NCBI RefSeq assembly: GCF_024704835.1
Contig: NZ_JAMXBE010000002.1
Span: 372,001-436,000 of the forward strand
From: Parapedobacter tibetensis
Lineage (GTDB): Bacteria; Bacteroidota; Bacteroidia; Sphingobacteriales; Sphingobacteriaceae
DNA length: 64,000 bases
Direction of reading: 5' to 3'
In this document: in pieces, positions 8,892-18,700 of the stretch
Layout: each line of letters begins with the position of its first letter
Numbering within the stretch: the stretch's first letter is position 1
The notes under the pieces: generated by a model
What the model was told of the DNA's origin: nothing
Seen by the model: the letters and a program-made list of their open reading frames with translations, nothing else
Databases searched by the model: none
Program-made: the position numbers and the translations under genes

Positions 8892-10010
8892 TTAATAGAT
8901 AATGATACTTGTTCCCTCCTTCCTGAAGTTAAACTGACTGAGACGTTGCAAAGTTGTTAGAATACGCTCAATGGGCACTTCCCCGAATGAGCCTACAAAG
9001 CGCTCATCTTTGAGTGCGGGTCTTTCAAACGTTATGGTTACGTCGTACCAACGTTCCAGTATCAACGCAATCTCTTCAAATGTTTCGTCGTGGAAAATCA
9101 AGCGGTTCCTTGTCCATTCAGCCTCAGCGGGCAAGGAGCTGGTTGCAACCGGTACAACTGATGTAAGCTCGGGTACGATCAGTGGAGGCGCTTCTTCAGC
9201 AGCTGTATAAGCTTGGTTAGGGAATATCAATTTTTGATTGGGCTTGAGTTCAATCCATTTGGTACGGTTGGTTTTGTCATCGACGTTGCCCTGGTGGTGG
9301 TTGACCGCCACCGAACCTTTCAATAAAACCGTCTCTGTCGTGAAATCGTTAGGATAGTCTTTTACATTAAAAACTGTTCCGGTGACTTTTACCGTGATAT
9401 GCGGTGTGTTTACAAGGAAAGGTCTTGTAGGTTGGTGAGCCACTTCAAAAAAAGCTTCACCCGATAGCTGGATGCTTCGCGTCTTTTGGTTGAAATCCGA
9501 TGCCACGATGAGGGTGCTACGTGCATTCAGCATCACTTTTGAACCATCTGGAAGCTGAATGTGTTTTCTCTCCCCGACTCCAGTGCTATATTGTTCCGTT
9601 TCTACAACAGATAAACTCGAATGCGGGTTATCCGATTGTGTTTCGTTTTTCCAAAATAACCATAAGGGCAATCCTATACTGCATAGTAAGGTGGCGGCAA
9701 TAATATATTGAACAAGCTTCTTGGTTTTGATCGGTTTCAACGGAGGACGGATGGTGCCTTTCTGGTCGCTACTGTGTTGGTTTAATACTTGTTTGAATTT
9801 GGTGAAATCTGCCCGGAAATCAACGTCTGTATGGTCGCCATTTAAGGCAAAATACAATTTCTTGGCTCGATCTACCACTGGTTTTTTTTCGGGGTGCATG
9901 GCCACCCATTCTTGCCAGAAACGAACGGCATCAGGATTGTTTCCTAAACAATATTGGCAGAATGTTTCATCCGCAACAAACTGTTCTACATCATATGTTA
10001 AATAATCCAT
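8892..10010 (-). CDS. FecR-family anti-sigma factor
   Basis: This 372-residue protein has the usual FecR order. A cytoplasmic N-terminal segment of about 95 residues carries the FWQEWVAMHPE region that binds the sigma factor. One membrane helix follows (about 99-118, LVQYIIAATLLCSIGLPLWLF). The periplasmic FecR domain follows (ERKHIQLPDGSKVMLNARSTL, GEAFFEVAH, PFLVNTPHITVKVTGTVFNV). The C-terminal DUF4974 domain (LIFHDETFEEIALILERWY, then FVGSFGEVPIERIL) would contact the STN domain of the SusC receptor. It is encoded between its sigma factor and its receptor, which supports a sigma/FecR/SusC trans-envelope switch. Confidence 0.93.
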   Translation of the reverse strand: MDYLTYDVEQFVADETFCQYCLGNNPDAVRFWQEWVAMHPEKKPVVDRAKKLYFALNGDHTDVDFRADFTKFKQVLNQHSSDQKGTIRPPLKPIKTKKLVQYIIAATLLCSIGLPLWLFWKNETQSDNPHSSLSVVETEQYSTGVGERKHIQLPDGSKVMLNARSTLIVASDFNQKTRSIQLSGEAFFEVAHQPTRPFLVNTPHITVKVTGTVFNVKDYPNDFTTETVLLKGSVAVNHHQGNVDDKTNRTKWIELKPNQKLIFPNQAYTAAEEAPPLIVPELTSVVPVATSSLPAEAEWTRNRLIFHDETFEEIALILERWYDVTITFERPALKDERFVGSFGEVPIERILTTLQRLSQFNFRKEGTSIIIY

Positions 10011-10088
10011 TTTGACCTAATGATTTCAGCTTAGATGCAGTTGATTTGGATATTTACTATGGAATTATAGAAAAAAAATTGATTTTTT

Positions 10089-10712
10089 CTATCGGTTTAG
10101 GAATAATGGGGTAAAAATGATGGCTAATAAGCTTAATAGATCTTCCAAGGGGAAATCTTTTTGGCTTCTTAGGTCCTGACGGATTGTTTTTAATGCATCT
10201 TGAATGATATTATAAGCCGTTCGTTTGGTAATATGGCATTTTTCAGACAATTCATCATAGCTTAAATCGTCATAGAAGCGTAGCTTCAATAATTCTTGCT
10301 GTCGAGCGCTTAATTTTGATATGGTTTTTTGTAGAAGACCTGATTGGAGCTTGAAATGCTGTTGTTTAGTGAGGTTTTCCTCGGGCGAGGCTTCTAATTG
10401 TCCAATATTTTCCTGATAGCGTCCTTCACGTTCCTCCCTTGATTTTTCCGAACGGAAGTGCTGTAAGATAATGTGTTTAAACATGGTGAAAACATAAGAA
10501 CGCGGATACTGCACGCTGGGAAGCGAACTGCGTTTATCCCACAGGTGGATGAAGGTCTCCGTGATGCAATCCGTTACAAACCCACGATCTTTACTGAATT
10601 GCACGCCATAATTTATCAACCCGACATAATACTGGTTATATAGTTGCATCAGCGCATCCTGTTCGCCTGCTTGCAGTGCTGCCCAAATATCCCTACCTTG
10701 CTTAGGTTCCAT
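10089..10712 (-). CDS. ECF RNA polymerase sigma factor (FecI-like)
   Basis: The ATG at 10712 (MEPKQGRDIWAALQAGEQDA) is chosen because upstream residues in the same frame are not sigma-like. The protein has 207 residues. Region 2 is visible as ALMQLYNQYYVGLINYG through FIHLWDKRSSLP and YVFTMFKHIILQHFR; region 4 as LSARQQELLKLRFYDDLSYDELSEKCHITKRTAYNIIQDAL, a helix-turn-helix for the -35 region. A hydrophobic tail (LSLLAIIFTPLFL) is common in Bacteroidetes members. It should activate the downstream SusCD genes when its FecR partner signals substrate. Confidence 0.92.
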   Translation of the reverse strand: MEPKQGRDIWAALQAGEQDALMQLYNQYYVGLINYGVQFSKDRGFVTDCITETFIHLWDKRSSLPSVQYPRSYVFTMFKHIILQHFRSEKSREEREGRYQENIGQLEASPEENLTKQQHFKLQSGLLQKTISKLSARQQELLKLRFYDDLSYDELSEKCHITKRTAYNIIQDALKTIRQDLRSQKDFPLEDLLSLLAIIFTPLFLNR

Positions 10713-10770
10713 TTTCAAAGCCCAAAGATACAAATAAATAGCTAAGCGACTCACAAAGGGGTATATAAGG

Positions 10771-10933
10771 CAGGGCAACCGCATCTAAAAAAGCACAAAG
10801 GTGTCATTGCGAGCAAGCGGGCCGTTCTTCCCCGCACTCCGCTTCGCGGTCGGCTCGCACAGCTCAACACAGCCTTCCCGAAGCAAGTTCGGGACAGGCA
10901 GCAATGACGAAAAAAGTTAAAAGCGAAATCCCT
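10771..10933. repeat. MITE/REP-like intergenic element flanked by 10-bp direct repeats
   Basis: A direct repeat GTATATAAGG lies at 10761-10770 and 10934-10943 and flanks 163 bp. Inside, the inverted pair GTCATTGC (10803-10810) and GCAATGAC (10901-10908) bounds 106 bp that contains a CCCGAA/TTCGGG hairpin (near 10877-10892) and a GC-rich stretch unlike its surroundings. Repeats with ends of the form GTCATTGCGAGC are known as dispersed non-coding elements in many bacteria. No transposase is present. The rest of the 458-bp gap 10713-11170 holds no gene that I can support. Confidence 0.55.
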
Positions 10934-11170
10934 GTATATAAGGGTGCACGACACGGTAATCCACGTGAACATTTATTTTGAAGTTTTGTTATTTCGTTAA
11001 GAAAGCTATATTGCGGCATGAAACCGACATGATTAACCGAAATCATAAAAGTCATGAAAATGATTCATTTCCAATCATGTGCGGTTCCATTAGGCCGATA
11101 AGAAACAAACTGCGAAGCATTCATTGATGCCTTTAAAAAGATAAAATGTAATATCAATAACTATTTACGA

Positions 11171-12262
11171 ATGAATCAGCAAACATATTCCGTCATTGTA
11201 GCCAGTGGCAGTTATATACCCACGCGACGTATATTGAATGAGGACTTTCTGAAGCATCACTTTTATGATAAGGATGGTGTCAGGTTACAAAAAATGAATG
11301 AAGAGATTATCAGGCAGTTCGGGCAAATCACGGGCATAAAAGAACGTAGGTATGTGACGGACGATCTTGTGGCTTCCGATATTGCTTTTTTTGCCGCAAA
11401 GGACGCCTTGGAATCTGCTGAAATCGATGGTGAAACATTGGATTATATTATTGTAGCGCACAATTTTGGCGACATCAGTGAAGAAAACCGACGGAGCGAA
11501 TTTGTGCCTGCCCTTGCTTCAAGGGTAAAGCACCACCTGGGGATCGATAATCCGAACGTGATTACTTATGATTTGCCCTTTGGCTGTGCAGGATGGTTAC
11601 AGGGGGTTATCCAGGCTGATTATTTTATCCGTTCGGGTGTTGCCAAACGCATCATGGTCGTGGGCACCGAAACATTGTCGCGTATCTGTGATCCACATGA
11701 TCGCGATAGCATGATCTATGCCGATGGGGCTGGAGCGGTCATTGTAGAAGCCGTTAAAAGTAATGAGCCTGTAGGTATATTGGCGCATAGCGTAAGGTCG
11801 TATGCCGGAGAGCTTGCCTACCTGCTACGCATGGAAAAGTCCTATAATCCCGATTATCAGAACGACACATTATTCCTTAAGATGAATGGCAGAAAATTGT
11901 ATGAAAATGCCCTGAAATTCGTTCCATTGGTCATCAAGGAGAGCCTCGACAAGGCCGGATTGACTATAATGGATATTGAAAAGGTATTGATACACCAGGC
12001 CAACGAAAAAATGGATGAAGCCATCCTGAGGAATTTGTTTGAACTGTATGGTCTTAACGAATCTCCCAAAAATATTATGCCCATGACCATATCATGGTTA
12101 GGTAATAGTTCCGTAGCTACATTACCCACTTTATATGACCTGATGCGCAAAGACCGTTTTGAACACCAGACGCTACAAGCGGGAAAGGATATTGTATTTG
12201 CATCCGTAGGTGCAGGGGTTAATATCAATGCGGTAGCGTATAGAATACCGATGATTATGTAG
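11171..12262 (+). CDS. 3-oxoacyl-ACP synthase III-like (KAS III/FabH-type) enzyme
   Basis: This 363-residue thiolase-fold protein is a KAS III-type condensing enzyme. The catalytic Cys139 lies in LPFGCAGW, His275 in LIHQANEKM, and Asn312 in WLGNSSVAT, so the Cys-His-Asn triad is complete. The N-terminal half carries ITGIKERRYV and the C-terminal half ends in GAGVNINAVAYR. FabH itself starts fatty-acid synthesis from acetyl-CoA and malonyl-ACP. Relatives of this length without a neighbouring fatty-acid cluster may act in secondary lipid or ketone synthesis. The gene stands alone, so the true acyl substrate is open. It is followed by a LacI-type regulator 92 bp downstream in the same direction. 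Confidence 0.85.
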   Translation: MNQQTYSVIVASGSYIPTRRILNEDFLKHHFYDKDGVRLQKMNEEIIRQFGQITGIKERRYVTDDLVASDIAFFAAKDALESAEIDGETLDYIIVAHNFGDISEENRRSEFVPALASRVKHHLGIDNPNVITYDLPFGCAGWLQGVIQADYFIRSGVAKRIMVVGTETLSRICDPHDRDSMIYADGAGAVIVEAVKSNEPVGILAHSVRSYAGELAYLLRMEKSYNPDYQNDTLFLKMNGRKLYENALKFVPLVIKESLDKAGLTIMDIEKVLIHQANEKMDEAILRNLFELYGLNESPKNIMPMTISWLGNSSVATLPTLYDLMRKDRFEHQTLQAGKDIVFASVGAGVNINAVAYRIPMIM

Positions 12263-12298
12263 GTAATAGCTTTTTTGCCTTTTCGCCTGGTTTAGATG

Positions 12299-12308
12299 GC
12301 AAATTTGC
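12299..12308. promoter_or_regulatory. Palindrome GCAAATTTGC upstream of the first lacI-type gene
   Basis: A perfect 10-bp palindrome lies 47 bp before the LacI-type start codon. It shares half-sites GCAAA/TTTGC with the four operators farther along but lacks their two central bases, so the spacing differs. It may be an autoregulatory operator for the LacI-type protein at 12355; this is inference from position and symmetry only. Confidence 0.35.
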
Positions 12309-12354
12309 TTTTTTGGATAAAATAGTGTTGTTTTGAGCCAAATGCGCTTACCGT

Positions 12355-13389
12355 ATGACACCGAAGAAGCCAAAATCCGAAAATAGCATTGTGGATATCG
12401 CCAAGGCATTGGGTGTATCCCCCGCCACGGTATCCAGGGCGCTCAATGACCATTCGCGCATCAGTGAAGCCACCCGCAATCGGGTGAAGGCAATGGCAGA
12501 GGAAATGGGTTACCGCCACAATAACATGGCTTCTTCATTACGAAATCGACGGTCGAACATCATTGGACTGATCGTGCCCCGGATATCCATGTATTTCCAT
12601 GCGTTTTTCATCACGTCCTTGCAGCGGCAGCTGCAAGCAGCGGGATACAACCTCATGATTTGTCAATCCAATGATTCTGTTGCGTTGGAAAAGGAGCTGG
12701 CCAACACGCTCTATTCCGCTCGGGTAGACGCCTTGGTGGTATCACTTGCACTTTATACGGAAGATATTGCCCATTTTGAAGGGTTTTTGAAACAAGGGAT
12801 ACCACTGGTGTTTTATGATCGCGTACCTACGGTAGAAGCCAATGCTTACATCATCCAAGGAGACGATTACCGAGGAGGACTGCTGGCCGGAAATCATTTG
12901 GTGCAGGCAGGAAGCCAACGGGTGGCCTATATTTGCGGCCCATTATCATGTAGCATTTACCAAGAACGTACACGTGGTTTCGTTGATGCGATGGCGAAGA
13001 ATGGCCTGCAATTGCGGGAGGACTGGGTGTGGCACCATGAGTTGACCGAGGAAAATGCATGGAACAGCTTGCGGACGTTGTTTGGCGGCAACACCGTGCC
13101 GGATGGCCTGTTTGCGGCAAATGACACCACAGCCATCGCCGCTGTGGAATTTGCGAGGGAACGCGGAATTCGGATTCCTGAAGATTTGAAAATCATCGGC
13201 TATTCCAACGACCCCAGGGCGTCCATCATTACACCACCCATCACTTCCATAGAACAATATCCTAATGAGATGGCCGATAAAGTGGCCGAAACACTGATTA
13301 ATGCGCTGCAACACCGTGCGAGCACTTCAACCGTTATAGGTGAACCCGTGGTATGTCCAGTGGATTTGGTGAGGCGGATGACGACCTGA
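12355..13389 (+). CDS. LacI-family transcriptional regulator (first)
   Basis: This is a 344-residue LacI/GalR-type regulator. The N-terminal helix-turn-helix reads IVDIAKALGVSPATVSRALNDH (split here as residues about 12-33), with a hinge region near residues 50-62 (NNMASSLRNRR). A periplasmic-binding-protein-like ligand domain follows (NIIGLIVPRI, then VFYDRVP, IQGDDYRGG and FAANDTTAIAA). The last residues, LVRRMTT, match the usual family C-terminus, so the end is not truncated. It is convergent with the second regulator, and their coding ends overlap by 56 bp. The ligand is unknown. Confidence 0.92.
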   Translation: MTPKKPKSENSIVDIAKALGVSPATVSRALNDHSRISEATRNRVKAMAEEMGYRHNNMASSLRNRRSNIIGLIVPRISMYFHAFFITSLQRQLQAAGYNLMICQSNDSVALEKELANTLYSARVDALVVSLALYTEDIAHFEGFLKQGIPLVFYDRVPTVEANAYIIQGDDYRGGLLAGNHLVQAGSQRVAYICGPLSCSIYQERTRGFVDAMAKNGLQLREDWVWHHELTEENAWNSLRTLFGGNTVPDGLFAANDTTAIAAVEFARERGIRIPEDLKIIGYSNDPRASIITPPITSIEQYPNEMADKVAETLINALQHRASTSTVIGEPVVCPVDLVRRMTT

Positions 13390-14392
13390 TAACGAGCTCC
13401 GGTTTCAATACCTCGTATCGATACCCTTCTGCTTGTTCGCTGTTGCTGAAATGATCAAGGAGGATTTTTGCGGAGAGCATGCCCACCTCATACACGGGTT
13501 GCCATACCGAGGAAAGGGAAGGATTGAAGAAACAGGAATAGGATTCATCATCAAAACCTACCATGGAAATATCCTGAGGAATTCGTAACCCTCTTTCTCT
13601 AATAATATGCATGGCCCCGATAGCCACGGCATCATTTACGGAGAAAATGCCATCTAGTGTCTCATTTTGGTCTAGAAGCTGTGTTAGTGCGTCGATGCCG
13701 CATTCGGAAGAAAACCCGCTGCTGTATACAATGAGCGAATCATTGATGGATAGGCCATTATCTTGCAGTGCATCCAAGTACCCGTCCAAACGTTGTTTGA
13801 ACGTAGGGATGGCGATGGGGCCGGCAATGTGGGCAACGTGTCTGCAACCAGCCTTAACCAAATAGTCTACAGCCTGATATGCACCATGATAGCTGTCCAC
13901 CAATACTTTGTCTGCCTGGAAACCAGGGCAGTCGCGATCAAAAATGACCAAAGGGATACCAGCGCTTTTGAGCTTTTCGAAGTGGTCAAATGTTTTCGTA
14001 TTGAACGTTGGGGAAATCAAGAATCCATCTACACGGAGCAATGTCATCTCATGTATAAGTTTTTTTTCCTCTTCAAACGACTCGTTGGATTGGCAAATAA
14101 GTAATTTATATCCGGCGGAAGCCACCATATCCTGTACCCCATTAATAATCGTGGCGAAGAAATAACCGGTGATTTCAGGTACGACAATACCTATGATTCC
14201 AGTCTTTTTGTTCAATAGGCTCAAGGCGAGCAGGTTGGGTTGGTAGTTAAATTTCTTGGCCAATTCATGTACATTACGTTTGGTTTCGGCACTGATGGAA
14301 GGGTGGTCATGGAGTGCTCGGGATACCGTGGAGGGCGACACATTGAGCGCCTTGGCAATGTCGATGATGGTGGTTGGTTTATGCTTTTGCAT
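13334..14392 (-). CDS. LacI-family transcriptional regulator (second), candidate inositol-regulon regulator
   Basis: This 352-residue LacI-type protein has the helix-turn-helix IIDIAKALNVSPSTVSR near residues 8-25, a hinge NLLALSLLNKK, and a ligand domain (IIGIVVPEITGYFF, then VIFDRDCPG, FSVNDAVAIGAM, ISMVGFDDES). The core family end ELVIRSS is followed by about 14 extra residues, and this extension creates the 56-bp overlap with the convergent neighbour. The gene is divergent from the glycerophosphodiesterase operon, and the first of the four shared operators lies in the intergenic region between them. This makes it the best candidate to bind those operators. The effector may be inositol or an intermediate, but that is inference. 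Confidence 0.9.
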   Translation of the reverse strand: MQKHKPTTIIDIAKALNVSPSTVSRALHDHPSISAETKRNVHELAKKFNYQPNLLALSLLNKKTGIIGIVVPEITGYFFATIINGVQDMVASAGYKLLICQSNESFEEEKKLIHEMTLLRVDGFLISPTFNTKTFDHFEKLKSAGIPLVIFDRDCPGFQADKVLVDSYHGAYQAVDYLVKAGCRHVAHIAGPIAIPTFKQRLDGYLDALQDNGLSINDSLIVYSSGFSSECGIDALTQLLDQNETLDGIFSVNDAVAIGAMHIIRERGLRIPQDISMVGFDDESYSCFFNPSLSSVWQPVYEVGMLSAKILLDHFSNSEQAEGYRYEVLKPELVIRSSSASPNPLDIPRVHL

Positions 14393-14889
14393 GATTGTTT
14401 ATAATTGGAGCGTGCCGATTGCTAAGGTTGCCAGCTAAACGTAACCATCCCAGCTGTTTAGTTCAATGTGATGGCTACATTTCTGTAGGTATGTGCCCGA
14501 TATCAACCTGTCTAAGTTCGCAAAGTTCTATCAGATAACCAAATACTATAAACTAGTGGAATGTAAAGCCCTTTTACGCAAACCTTTGCATTAGCTATTT
14601 CCCCTGGCCTCTTGCTTAATCCCTCAAATTATCCGTGCTTTGTTAAGACTGTTATAAACGTGTAAACCAATAAATAAAGCTTGTAAAGCAGGGCATAAAC
14701 GAGGAATCGCTACGTGTTCAGTGCATGAATTTACTTACAGAGATTGTTTTCTTAACACTATGCTAACCTTTGTACAATGTTGTCTTTTTAACATTGCGCT
14801 ATGAAGATTGTATCAAGCAATAGCCAAAATGTCCACATAAGAGACCGTTGGTAAGTAAACAAGTACAGCAAGCAGTAAAAGCCTGACTA
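14393..14889. other. Divergent intergenic region, 497 bp
   Basis: The region between the second LacI-type gene and the GDPD gene holds one operator-like palindrome (14576-14591) and a separate 7-bp-arm hairpin, CAATGTT/AACATTG, at 14775-14796 with a T-rich loop, 94 bp before the GDPD start. No promoter with both consensus boxes was found, and only very short open frames (17 codons or fewer) are present. The long distance from operator to GDPD start (about 300 bp) leaves room for a leader RNA. Confidence 0.5.
14576..14591. promoter_or_regulatory. LacI-type operator, site A
   Basis: The sequence ACGCAAACCTTTGCAT has arms GCAAA and TTTGC around a CC centre. The identical 16 bp occur before the iol operon (site C), and extended or variant copies stand before susC2 (site B) and GH88 (site D). 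Here the site lies between the divergent LacI-type gene and the GDPD/TonB-receptor operon and could control either or both. Confidence 0.65.
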
Positions 14890-15723
14890 ATGAAGTATCC
14901 CATTACCCTCGTATGTGCTTTCCTCTCCGCGTTAATCATCGGATGTGGAAGCCAAAACAAAAAGGATAACCAAAAGTTACCCAGAAAACCACAGGAACAT
15001 CCCATAGCGATGGTTGTGCACCGAGGGGCTAATCATTTAGCTCCCGAAAACACGTATCCGGCTGCACAGAAATGCATTGAAATGGGGTTGGATTATGTAG
15101 AGATTGATGTGCGGCAAAGTAAAGACAGTGTATTTTATATCATCCATGACGCCACGGTAGACCGTACCACGGATGGAACGGGCAAGATCGCGGACCTGAC
15201 CTCCCATGAAATAGACGAACTGGATGCCGGTGGTTGGTTTGACGAGGCATTCCAGGGTGAAAAGATACCCCAATTGGTGGCATACCTCGATTGGATTAAG
15301 GGAAAGGCGAAGGTATACCTGGATGTGAAGGCTGCCGATTTGGGCAAACTGGTGACGATGATACAGGAAAAGCAAATGAATGATGATGTGTTCTTTTGGT
15401 TTGGAGATACCTTGATGACCAACGAATTTCGGGAAATTAGTCCTGATCTACCGCTGAAGATCAATGCAGATAATACGGAGCAAGCACAGGAAGCCATCCG
15501 TAAATACCAACCGCAAATCATCGAGATGCGTGCTTCTCCGGCAATGGATGAATTGATCGATTGGTGCCAACAACGGGGAATCAAAGCGATGGTATATGTG
15601 CCCGATACGGCTGATTACCGGAAGGTTATCCATTCCAAAGCGGATATGGTAAACCTGGATGACCCTGTCTTATACCTGCAGCTGTTGGGTGAAGGCAGCC
15701 CACAGAATACATCGTCACGATAG
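14890..15723 (+). CDS. Glycerophosphodiester phosphodiesterase-family lipoprotein
   Basis: This 277-residue protein has a lipoprotein signal (MKYPITLVCAFLSALIIGCG, Cys19) and a GDPD TIM-barrel. Its metal and catalytic motifs are VVHRGA (His44), PENT (Glu53), EIDVRQSKD (Glu71, Asp73) and YIIHDATVDRTTDG (His86). The family hydrolyses glycerophosphodiesters such as glycerophosphoinositol to glycerol 3-phosphate and an alcohol, or related phosphodiesters. It is probably anchored to a membrane facing the periplasm or the surface. It lies 42 bp before a TonB-dependent receptor and is downstream of operator site A. In this inositol context an inositol phosphodiester substrate is plausible but not shown. 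Confidence 0.9.
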   Translation: MKYPITLVCAFLSALIIGCGSQNKKDNQKLPRKPQEHPIAMVVHRGANHLAPENTYPAAQKCIEMGLDYVEIDVRQSKDSVFYIIHDATVDRTTDGTGKIADLTSHEIDELDAGGWFDEAFQGEKIPQLVAYLDWIKGKAKVYLDVKAADLGKLVTMIQEKQMNDDVFFWFGDTLMTNEFREISPDLPLKINADNTEQAQEAIRKYQPQIIEMRASPAMDELIDWCQQRGIKAMVYVPDTADYRKVIHSKADMVNLDDPVLYLQLLGEGSPQNTSSR

Positions 15724-15765
15724 CACAAACTATCCGTATCATGACATTTAATTAAAACGAACATC

Positions 15766-18700
15766 ATGAAGTACATCGCAACACTTTTAGGCCTCCTGGC
15801 CACATTGTACGTCCCCAAATTGTATGCACAGGGAACTGATGCAAGCATTGAGGTAACCGTGGCTGACCAAGCCAATTCGTCGCTCGCTGCGGCCACAGTC
15901 TCCTTGGTCAACAAATCAACGGGATTCAAATCCGCCGGAGCAACAGGCCTGGAGGGACGTTATCGGTTTAACCAATTGCCTTTGGGAGGACCCTATGAAA
16001 TTACTGTGCAGCTGCTTGGATATGAATCGAAAACAACGGTAGTGGGAATGCTCAACCAAGGCAGCTACCTGCGGGTCAATATCCAATTGGCAGAAGAAGG
16101 GCAAGTGCTGGAAACGGTGGATGTGACCTATGATAATTTTAAAAGCCGCGACCGCCGTTTGGGGCAAGCTACCGCGGTCAATGCGCAGGAAATACAACGT
16201 TTGCCCAGTACCAACCGTAATTATACCGATTTGACCCAATTATCGCCCATGGTAGGTAGCGGACTCAATATCGGGGGTATCAGCAGCCGTAACGATGCAC
16301 TTACGCTTGATGGTGTGACGGCTCGGGAAGTGGCTTTTGGTGGGCCTGCCGAGATGCCTTATACCCTATCCATGGAAGCGTTGAGGGAATTTGAAATCGT
16401 GACCAATTCTTACGATGTAACAGAGGGCCGATCGCTTGGCGGCGGTATCAAAGCAGTCACCAAATCAGGCACCAATGAGTTCCATGGGAGCGTATTCAAT
16501 TTCTTCTGGGACGATCGGCTGGCTGCCCGGACAGATCTGATGGGCCGCAGTGTGATCAATGACACCAAGCAGCAACGGGGTTTTACATTGGGCGGGCCTA
16601 TCGTGCGTGATAAACTGCATTTTTTTGTGGCATATGACGGCGAACGTTTGGAACAGGCTTATGACATGTGGTCTAAAAGCACCCGCCCAGGAATCGTACA
16701 GAGCAATGAGGGACACCTTGCTACCCAGGAAAATCTCGACCGGGCGGTAAGTATCCTGCAGGCAAAATATGAACTTGCTGACGGCCCCCAATATGGATTC
16801 TTTTCCCGAAAAAACAAATTGGATACTTATTTTGCCAAGGTCGACTGGCAGATAAACGATGACCATAAGCTCACCGCTCGCTATAATCAGTCGGACTATA
16901 TCCGCCCAAACAACACCAACAGCGACATCGGCCGTTATGGCTTGCATGGAGCGGGGTATGACTTTTTGGTCAAAGAGAAAAACGCTTTGCTGTCATTGCG
17001 GTCGCAGCTCCGGAGCAACCTATCCAATGAGTTGAAGGTAGGTTACTATTTCAATACCCGTCAGAATTCCATTAACACGGCTGAGCATCCACAACTGTGG
17101 ATGACCATGGAATCGGAGATCGATGGGGAAATTTACAACGCCACATTGGTAGGGCGGTACAATAGATGGACACCCGAGGTGCAGGAAAGCAGCATCTACT
17201 CCATCATCAACGATGTATATTGGACCAAAGGCAAGTATGATTTTACATTTGGTACGCAAAACACATTCACCAAAACCGGGGGTATCTATACCCACGATAT
17301 GCACGGGCGCTTTGATTTCAGTGGCATTGATGCACTTGATGCGCTGCAACCCAGCCGGTATAGGCGTAAATTTACCAACCCCGGGCAGGAGATGCGCGAT
17401 CCATTGACGACCAATCTGGCCGAACTTTCCATTTATGGACAGGTAAGCACTTACCTATTGCCCACGTTGGAAGTCGCCGCCGGTTTACGGTATGATGTAT
17501 CCATATTCTCCACGGCAGCTGATTACAATGAAACCCTGTTTACGGAACTGGGTTATCGTAATAACGTAAAACCTATTGATTTCAAAAACATTCAGCCGCG
17601 ATTCAACTTCAATTGGGATATCAATGGCGACGGGCGCCACTTGGTAAATGGCGGCTTTGGTATCTTCGTTGGCCAAATGGTCAACCGACCCTACATCTAT
17701 GCGTTGATTGACAATGGTATTCGTTTTACGGGAATAGATATCTCCGGTAGAGATGGCTATATTTTGGATCCCTCGACCGGCAATCCCCTGATTCGGGACG
17801 GTCAGCAGGTGCCAATGCCGGTTCCTGACTACGCCAGCTATAACAGGGACTATAACACCATTCCAGGTGCGGGATATACGAATAGTGAGCTGTTTGGTGG
17901 CGGGCAACAGGCCCAAGTCGTTCGGTTTGTTGATGAAGATCTGGTATTGCCCTCTTCCTTCAAGGCCAATCTCAGCTATCACCACTACCTTACGGATAAA
18001 CTGCGGGTAGGGGTAACGGGTTATTATTTGAATACCCGCAATATGCTGGCTATGGATAATGCCAACTTAAGCAGGGAAGTGGCTTTTCAATTGGAAGGAG
18101 AAGGAGGCCGTGAAGTGTATGCCCCTATCGAAAACGTAGGAGCTTCTGGAGCCAGTTTCAATTCCGCTAAAATATCGCAGCAATTCTCCGAAGCATTGCG
18201 GTATACTAATGGGTATAAAAATCGCTCAATGGGCTTTATACTTGATGCTTCCCTTAGCCTACCTAAGGAAGGAAGTGTATCGGTAAGCTATACACGGGCA
18301 CAAGCCAAGGGTGCCGAACGCTACCGCAATGAAGATGATCAGCGTTTTGTGGGGGCCTCTTACTTCGATGATTATGCTTTTATCAATAACGGCTACGCAC
18401 CCAATGATTTCAGGCAGAAAATACTGGTTAACTTAACCAGTCCGAAGGTGGGTGGATTTACATTTGGTGCGTTTCTGAACATGGTGGAGGCGGGGCGTTT
18501 TTCAGCTATCATCAGTCCAATCGATGTGATGGGTACCAATATCCGGGAACTTAATGGCTATACGGCTTATATCTTTGATCCCAATGACCCGCAAACATTG
18601 ACATACCAAGGGCAGCAATTTGTGGACGATCTTAACTACGTGTTGGAAAATGCGGGCCCCGCTGCGCAAAAATACCTGAAGGATAATATGGGCGAATATG

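Noticed and set aside
10723-10757. Promoter for the ECF sigma gene (TATCTTTG with TTTG upstream, minus strand)
   Set aside because: The spacing is 23 bp, outside the usual 19-21, and the start site would fall only a few bases before the start codon.
14775-14796. Terminator in front of the GDPD gene
   Set aside because: The 7-bp arms are AT-rich and not followed by a T-tract, and no upstream gene on the plus strand would need a terminator. I describe it only as part of the intergenic region.
15037-15584. Open frames on the minus strand under the GDPD gene
   Set aside because: They follow codon-position shadows of the GDPD gene and carry no recognisable domain.
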